Shown here: positions 63,001 through 64,000 of the stretch, in pieces
How the letters are laid out: every line of letters begins with the position of its first letter
Position numbering within the stretch: position 1 is the stretch's first letter
Source of the DNA: Hermatobates lingyangjiaoensis
Taxonomy: Eukaryota > Arthropoda > Insecta > Hemiptera > Hermatobatidae
Assembly (NCBI GenBank): GCA_026182355.1
Contig: JAPFBL010000367.1
Coordinates: forward strand, 1-64,000
Length of the DNA stretch: 64,000 bases
Direction: 5' to 3'
Program-made: the position numbers and the translations under genes
The notes under the pieces: generated by a model
Told to the model about the DNA's origin: nothing
Databases searched by the model: none
What the model saw: only the letters and a program-made list of their open reading frames with translations

Positions 63001-63392
63001 ATTTTATTTTAGGTCATTTATGGTGATACGGACTCTGTTATGGTGAAATTTGGTGTTAAAACTTTAGAAGAGGCTATGCGACTTGGGAAGGAAGCAGCTG
63101 AATATGTATCTGCCAAATTTATCAAACCTATCAAACTGGAATTCGAAAAGGTTTTTGATTGCCTTGCTTTTCAATAATAAATCATTTTACATTTTCTAAT
63201 ACTGGTGTTTTTTTCTCAGGTTTATTTTCCCTATCTTTTGATTAACAAGAAACGTTATGCAGGTTTATACTTCACCAAAACTGATACTTATGATAAAATG
63301 GACTGTAAGGGGTTGGAAACTGTACGCAGAGATAATTGCCCGCTGGTTGCTAATATGCTTAATACCTGCCTTCAAAAGCTACTTATTGACAG
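36522..63392 (+). CDS. POLD1: DNA polymerase delta catalytic subunit, 15 exons, partial at both ends
   Basis: Replicative family B DNA polymerase with 3'-5' proofreading exonuclease; it acts in the nucleus in lagging-strand synthesis and repair. Fifteen exons join in frame with GT-AG introns, giving about 824 codons. Visible motifs in order: acidic N-terminus; [27 protein letters not shown]; Exo I FDIEC (exon 5); Exo II NINNFDF (exon 7); Exo III YCLKDAY (exon 10); Pol [11 protein letters not shown] (exon 11); Pol [14 protein letters not shown] (exon 12); Pol C YGDTDS (exon 14); KKRYAG (exon 15). All catalytic acidic residues expected for the family are present. No initiator Met exon was found upstream of 36522, and the thumb and C-terminal cysteine motifs lie beyond the window. 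Introns carry many transposons. The family assignment is secure; no frameshift or stop was seen. Confidence 0.97.
37628..37782. repeat. Foldback MITE in POLD1 intron 1
   Basis: Same element and position as 2491-2646 in the duplicated block, with minor substitutions, so its insertion predates the duplication. Confidence 0.85.
37865..38090. repeat. Foldback element present only in the gene copy
   Basis: Long arms: attcactgttttgttattga at the left and its reverse complement at the right, enclosing aggccgacgtttcgatgta and an inverted partner. The duplicate at about 2693 lacks it, so it inserted in one copy, or was lost from the other, after they separated. The right arm holds CTGAAGA, a hairpin and GAAA (37999-38026). 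Confidence 0.85.
39099..39441. repeat. Foldback element with three tandem 89-90 bp units in POLD1 intron 1
   Basis: Counterpart of 3701-4043, units starting at 39155, 39245 and 39334. The units differ slightly between the two blocks in ways that suggest exchange among units. Confidence 0.82.
41111..41222 (+). CDS. POLD1: POLD1 visible exon 2
   Basis: Acceptor ttctcag, donor gtaagc. It reads from [14 protein letters not shown] through the conserved [12 protein letters not shown] segment, which is typical of the region just before the N-terminal domain of Pol delta. It ends with one base of a split codon completed by exon 3. This exon is absent from the broken copy at 137-4990. Confidence 0.95.
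41223..42828 (+). other. POLD1 intron 2
   Basis: Holds a foldback element (41456-41581), a CTGATGA-GAAA hairpin (41284-41305), an inverted pair of the gacgaagaccgc family near 41690-41760 and AT microsatellites. No exon. Confidence 0.6.
41456..41581. repeat. Small foldback element
   Basis: Left arm aggagataatggctctgagg and right arm ending ctcaaagcgattatttcct are inverted. The right arm reads ctgatgacgtgatacacg followed by gaag. Confidence 0.7.
42829..43004 (+). CDS. POLD1: POLD1 visible exon 3 (N-terminal domain)
   Basis: Acceptor gttgcag, donor gtgaat. It encodes [10 protein letters not shown], then [20 protein letters not shown] and [13 protein letters not shown], the conserved N-terminal domain core of eukaryotic Pol delta. 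It ends in phase 0 at GEFK. It is missing from the broken copy. A Helitron starts 115 bases downstream of the donor. Confidence 0.96.
43120..43919 (+). mobile_element. Non-autonomous Helitron in POLD1 intron 3
   Basis: Starts tctatataaataaaa right after an A and ends gacc ggtacgtttgctag right before a T, the Helitron A/T insertion rule with TC...CTAG ends. 800 bases, no intact frame. It lies 115 bases after the exon 3 donor. Confidence 0.82.
43920..45299 (+). other. Rest of POLD1 intron 3
   Basis: AT-rich, with no recognised repeat or exon. Confidence 0.45.
45300..45480. repeat. TC-rich segment, upstream copy flanking exon 4
   Basis: Begins acttcaaaatagttgtgctatag, runs into (TC)n and ends near gaaggagttgacatt. 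It matches 46060-46221 and about 4808-4990 in the same orientation, so it forms direct repeats around exon 4. Confidence 0.75.
45591..45850 (+). CDS. POLD1: POLD1 visible exon 4
   Basis: Acceptor gttaatag, donor gtaatc. It encodes 86 codons plus two bases, from [15 protein letters not shown] through [19 protein letters not shown] to FEANIDFDI(R). It matches the Pol delta N-terminal domain leading to the exonuclease. The whole exon is repeated base for base at 4351-4610. Copies of a TC-rich segment lie on both sides (about 45300-45480 and 46060-46221). Confidence 0.97.
46060..46221. repeat. TC-rich segment, downstream copy flanking exon 4
   Basis: Same segment as 45300-45480, closer to the 4808-4990 copy. 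Homology with the duplicated POLD1 fragment ends at its right edge. Confidence 0.75.
47238..47646. mobile_element. hAT-like MITE in POLD1 intron 4
   Basis: Ends caatggtccccaacc and ggttggggaccactg are inverted. 8-bp duplications atgtaagg (47230-47237) and atgtaggg (47647-47654). GC-rich ends (gcggcccaccggttgggg) and an AT-rich core. Confidence 0.92.
47798..48006 (+). CDS. POLD1: POLD1 visible exon 5 (exonuclease motif I)
   Basis: Acceptor tctgctag, donor gtaaat. It begins [18 protein letters not shown] and ends [16 protein letters not shown] in FDIEC is the Exo I pair of metal-binding acids of the proofreading domain. Split codons at both ends join exons 4 and 6 in frame. A hAT MITE ends about 150 bases upstream. 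Confidence 0.98.
48007..49067 (+). other. POLD1 intron 5
   Basis: AT-rich. Contains the 5S-derived element (48496-48590); nothing else assigned. Confidence 0.5.
48496..48590 (+). ncRNA. 5S rRNA-derived pseudogene or SINE3-type head
   Basis: Strong resemblance to animal 5S rRNA: catgttgaatacatcagtat, gatcaccgaagttaagcaac and ggatgggtgac, in order and spacing, covering the internal promoter (A-box and C-box). It lacks a proper 3' end and has mutations in the centre, so it is not a working 5S gene. Confidence 0.82.
49068..49234 (+). CDS. POLD1: POLD1 visible exon 6 (exonuclease domain)
   Basis: Acceptor cttacag, donor gtatta. It encodes [19 protein letters not shown] through [10 protein letters not shown], the exonuclease beta-strand region. 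It ends in phase 0. A Helitron copy begins only 58 bases after the donor. Confidence 0.97.
49293..50659 (+). mobile_element. Non-autonomous Helitron with an internal duplication in POLD1 intron 6
   Basis: Same 5' start (tctatataaataaaat) and same 3' end as 43120-43919, except the last base (ctat for ctag). About 200 bases after the start, the left section is repeated in tandem (cacaagtaaactcagc..., 49438 and 49578). Short open frames inside (for example ending PGLPAHE) could be protein remnants. Confidence 0.78.
50690..51050. repeat. Three partial tandem units between Helitron copies
   Basis: The block containing accagagtagcccagtagctt, gatgacagtagtgcaaagg and an aaataaatacaacaaa-like stretch recurs about three times (near 50730, 50870 and 51010), each with drift. 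Confidence 0.7.
51060..51344 (+). mobile_element. 5'-truncated Helitron copy
   Basis: Joins at about 51060 in the left region (ttagaactaactcttttcaag, near the start) and ends gggtacgtttgctag with T following. It lies about 200 bases before POLD1 exon 7. Confidence 0.75.
51543..51688 (+). CDS. POLD1: POLD1 visible exon 7 (exonuclease motif II)
   Basis: Acceptor gtttcag, donor gtaagt. It encodes [18 protein letters not shown], then [13 protein letters not shown], then [11 protein letters not shown]. The Asp in NFD is the Exo II catalytic residue. The exon ends with two bases of a split codon. Confidence 0.98.
51689..52820 (+). other. POLD1 intron 7
   Basis: No exon. A short block at about 52105-52175 (ctttcggtttccaactatgg and ccgctgaaaccgaaaatttg) is inverted and resembles the foldback families. 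Confidence 0.45.
52821..52920 (+). CDS. POLD1: POLD1 visible exon 8
   Basis: Acceptor attttag, donor gtaaat. A short exon encoding [17 protein letters not shown] and [14 protein letters not shown]. The QSKQ.G.R and GRV..D blocks match the family between Exo II and Exo III. It joins exon 9 in phase 0. Confidence 0.95.
52921..55147 (+). other. POLD1 intron 8, with a retroelement-like remnant
   Basis: 53930-54900 is less AT-rich than its surroundings and has broken protein-like stretches (for example a frame including [14 protein letters not shown] near 54150 and a minus-strand frame at 54664-54888). It ends near cctgcctgaagaaacaacaa and ggaaatt. This looks like the decayed end of an old retroelement; the family is not identified. 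Confidence 0.35.
55148..55284 (+). CDS. POLD1: POLD1 visible exon 9
   Basis: Acceptor gattcag, donor gtagca. It encodes [20 protein letters not shown], then [19 protein letters not shown], highly conserved in Pol delta. It ends with two bases of the Arg codon completed in exon 10. Confidence 0.97.
55285..56021 (+). other. POLD1 intron 9
   Basis: Only a short inverted pair near 55455-55550 (acggctttccaa, repeated). No exon. Confidence 0.4.
56022..56187 (+). CDS. POLD1: POLD1 visible exon 10 (exonuclease motif III)
   Basis: Acceptor attctag, donor gtaact. It encodes [20 protein letters not shown] and [25 protein letters not shown] is the Exo III Tyr-x-x-x-Asp motif. It ends in phase 0 at LLRK. 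A foldback element starts about 100 bases downstream. Confidence 0.98.
56283..56470. repeat. Foldback element of the gacgaagaccgc family
   Basis: About 80-base inverted arms (aatcaatgatcaaaccacaa ... ttgtggtttgatcattga). Each arm carries the CTGACGA, ACCG...CGGT, GAAA-type block. Flanked by AT repeats. Half-copies occur at 2341-2440 and 37476-37580. Confidence 0.88.
56671..56970. repeat. Foldback element with a cgtttcgg core
   Basis: Arms actaaagtttatcgggact and agtcccgatatactttag are inverted; inside, tgaacctgaagaactgac and accgaaacg occur in both orientations. A related single arm follows at about 57060-57140. Confidence 0.85.
56975..57033. repeat. (TA)n microsatellite
   Basis: About 29 TA units next to the foldback element in POLD1 intron 10. 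Confidence 0.95.
57034..57760 (+). other. Rest of POLD1 intron 10
   Basis: Apart from the single foldback arm, no feature is seen. Confidence 0.4.
57761..57969 (+). CDS. POLD1: POLD1 visible exon 11 (polymerase motif A)
   Basis: Acceptor gttctcag, donor gtatgt. It encodes [19 protein letters not shown], then [20 protein letters not shown]. The first Asp of DFSSLYPS is a catalytic metal ligand of the palm (motif A). It is the most GC-rich exon, in strong contrast with its flanks. Confidence 0.99.
57970..59684 (+). other. POLD1 intron 11
   Basis: Contains a SINE (58239-58567). The remainder is AT-rich without exons. Confidence 0.55.
58239..58567 (+). mobile_element. tRNA-derived SINE with 12-bp target duplication
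   Basis: The head contains an A-box-like ggttatctcaatggtta and the B-box ggttcgataccc. The body includes cgtcgtcccttggagaagga and atgtcaggtactcgttaaag. It ends in (CCTAA)n. Flanked by aactcagattta at 58227-58238 and 58568-58579, an exact target duplication. Confidence 0.93.
59685..59946 (+). CDS. POLD1: POLD1 visible exon 12 (polymerase motif B)
   Basis: Acceptor cttaaag, donor gtaagc. It encodes [18 protein letters not shown], then [20 protein letters not shown] and KLPCLEIS. The Lys and the NS.YG block are finger-domain motif B, which contacts the incoming dNTP. It ends in phase 0. Confidence 0.99.
59947..61636 (+). other. POLD1 intron 12
   Basis: Contains hairpin blocks at 60393-60413 (ctgatgatggttaaatcg + aaa) and 60631-60665 (tgccaaacaacttttggcg + aaac). 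Otherwise AT-rich. Confidence 0.5.
61637..61732 (+). CDS. POLD1: POLD1 visible exon 13
   Basis: Acceptor gttttag, donor gtaagt. A 96-base symmetrical (phase 0-0) exon encoding [20 protein letters not shown] and the turn before motif C. Skipping it would keep the frame but remove conserved palm sequence. Confidence 0.96.
61733..63012 (+). other. POLD1 intron 13
   Basis: Holds the SINE at 62163 and, at about 62022-62150, an old relative of the 27577 transposon (ttataaagtaaaatatagtt, then gatgatgtct). Confidence 0.55.
62163..62493 (+). mobile_element. tRNA-derived SINE with 12-bp target duplication
   Basis: A-box ggttagctcagtggtta and B-box ggttcgatacc are both close to consensus, the best preserved of the three copies. 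Flanked by taggtcgtactg at 62151-62162 and 62494-62505. The tail is degenerate (gcaacctacag..., then ctactacta). Confidence 0.94.
63013..63150 (+). CDS. POLD1: POLD1 visible exon 14 (polymerase motif C)
   Basis: Acceptor attttag, donor gttttt. It starts [21 protein letters not shown] is motif C with the second catalytic Asp pair. It ends [10 protein letters not shown] in phase 0. Only 69 bases separate it from exon 15, the shortest intron of the gene. Confidence 0.98.
63220..63392 (+). CDS. POLD1: POLD1 visible exon 15 (KKRY segment)
   Basis: Acceptor ttctcag, donor gtttta. It encodes [18 protein letters not shown] and [20 protein letters not shown], ending LLIDR with a split codon. KKRY is the conserved Lys-x-Tyr region contacting the primer terminus. 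The next exon was not found in the remaining 600 bases. Confidence 0.97.
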
Positions 63393-64000
63393 GTTTTAAT
63401 TTCACTAAACACCTTGGGAATTAGTTATAATTGTGACAGTTAGGATAGAATTCATAAAGAACTAGCTTACATACAGGTGGCATCGTCCATGTTGACTGCC
63501 TCATGCACGTCCGCAGTCTTCTGCTCTTTTCAAAGTTGATAGCTTTCATTCCTGGTTTAAGACATTTCTTTGAGTCGTTAAAGATGTCTCCAGCTGCTTA
63601 TGTAATTTGAGGACTGCCTCACACAGGTCCCCAGTCAACTTATCTTCGAACTGTCTATTTTTCATGATTGGACTTAAGCCCTATTCTGGTGCCTTCTGGT
63701 GATTTGAAGCTTCCATTTCACATCTTACCAGAATTCTTACTTCCCTCTCTTGCTCTGTTTTAGAGTCAAACTTATTTTTCATTCCAGCCACTCGTGTTTG
63801 GATCCATTCGTTTCTTCGATGCATAAGGGGTTACAGGCAGGAACTTGAGATGGACTATTCAACTTAACCTGTTCCATCAAGTTATTTCTAATATACGTGT
63901 TTTACAATAATGAGATACTCATTCCCAATTTAAACATGTTTATACAGTTACGATGACTTTGTCATGTGCGAAGAATAATGTGCCAAAACTAGTTAGTTAC
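63393..64000 (+). other. POLD1 intron 15, incomplete
   Basis: Starts at a GT donor. No following exon was found before the window ends. Confidence 0.5.

Overview
The window is AT-rich nuclear DNA from an animal, most likely an insect. The evidence is: two spliced animal-type genes with GT-AG introns; kilobase-scale introns full of degraded transposons; a tRNA-derived SINE ending in (CCTAA)n, which matches the insect telomere unit; and hAT, Helitron, LTR and foldback elements. The order cannot be settled from sequence alone. A hemipteran is only a guess.

Two real genes are recognisable. (1) DNA polymerase delta catalytic subunit (POLD1 family), plus strand. Fifteen coding exons lie between 36522 and 63392, all joined in frame. 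They run from the acidic N-terminal region through the exonuclease motifs to polymerase motif C and the KKRY segment. The start-codon exon and the C-terminal zinc/Fe-S region are not seen. (2) A HAD-family phosphatase of the phosphoglycolate/4-nitrophenyl phosphatase group (PGP family), minus strand. Six exons from 35036 down to 23650 give a complete 307-residue reading frame. The two genes are divergent, with 1.5 kb between their nearest visible exons.

Layout: 137-4990 is a broken second copy of part of POLD1. It holds exon 1 (of those visible) and exon 4 with flanking introns, but lacks exons 2-3. 4991-23649 is intergenic: an exon-like segment running into a 48-bp array (6326-6833), hAT MITEs (6957, 9390, 11332), a 69-bp satellite inside a hAT element, a 133-bp array of exon-like units ending in a stop and poly(A) signal (10318-11096), a small LTR element with a 31-bp minisatellite (12842-14428), and a SINE. 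23650-35036 is the phosphatase gene; one intron holds two tandem copies of a long inverted-repeat transposon. 36359-64000 is POLD1, with Helitrons, a hAT MITE, a 5S-derived element, SINEs and foldback elements in its introns.

The most interesting signals are: the rearranged, near-identical partial duplication of POLD1 (real or an assembly artefact); several unrelated repeat families sharing a hammerhead-ribozyme-like core (CTGANGA, hairpin, GAAA); two tandem arrays whose units are framed by splice-site-like sequences; and an LTR element closed by an inverted LTR fragment. Everything rests on reading the sequence; no searches were run.
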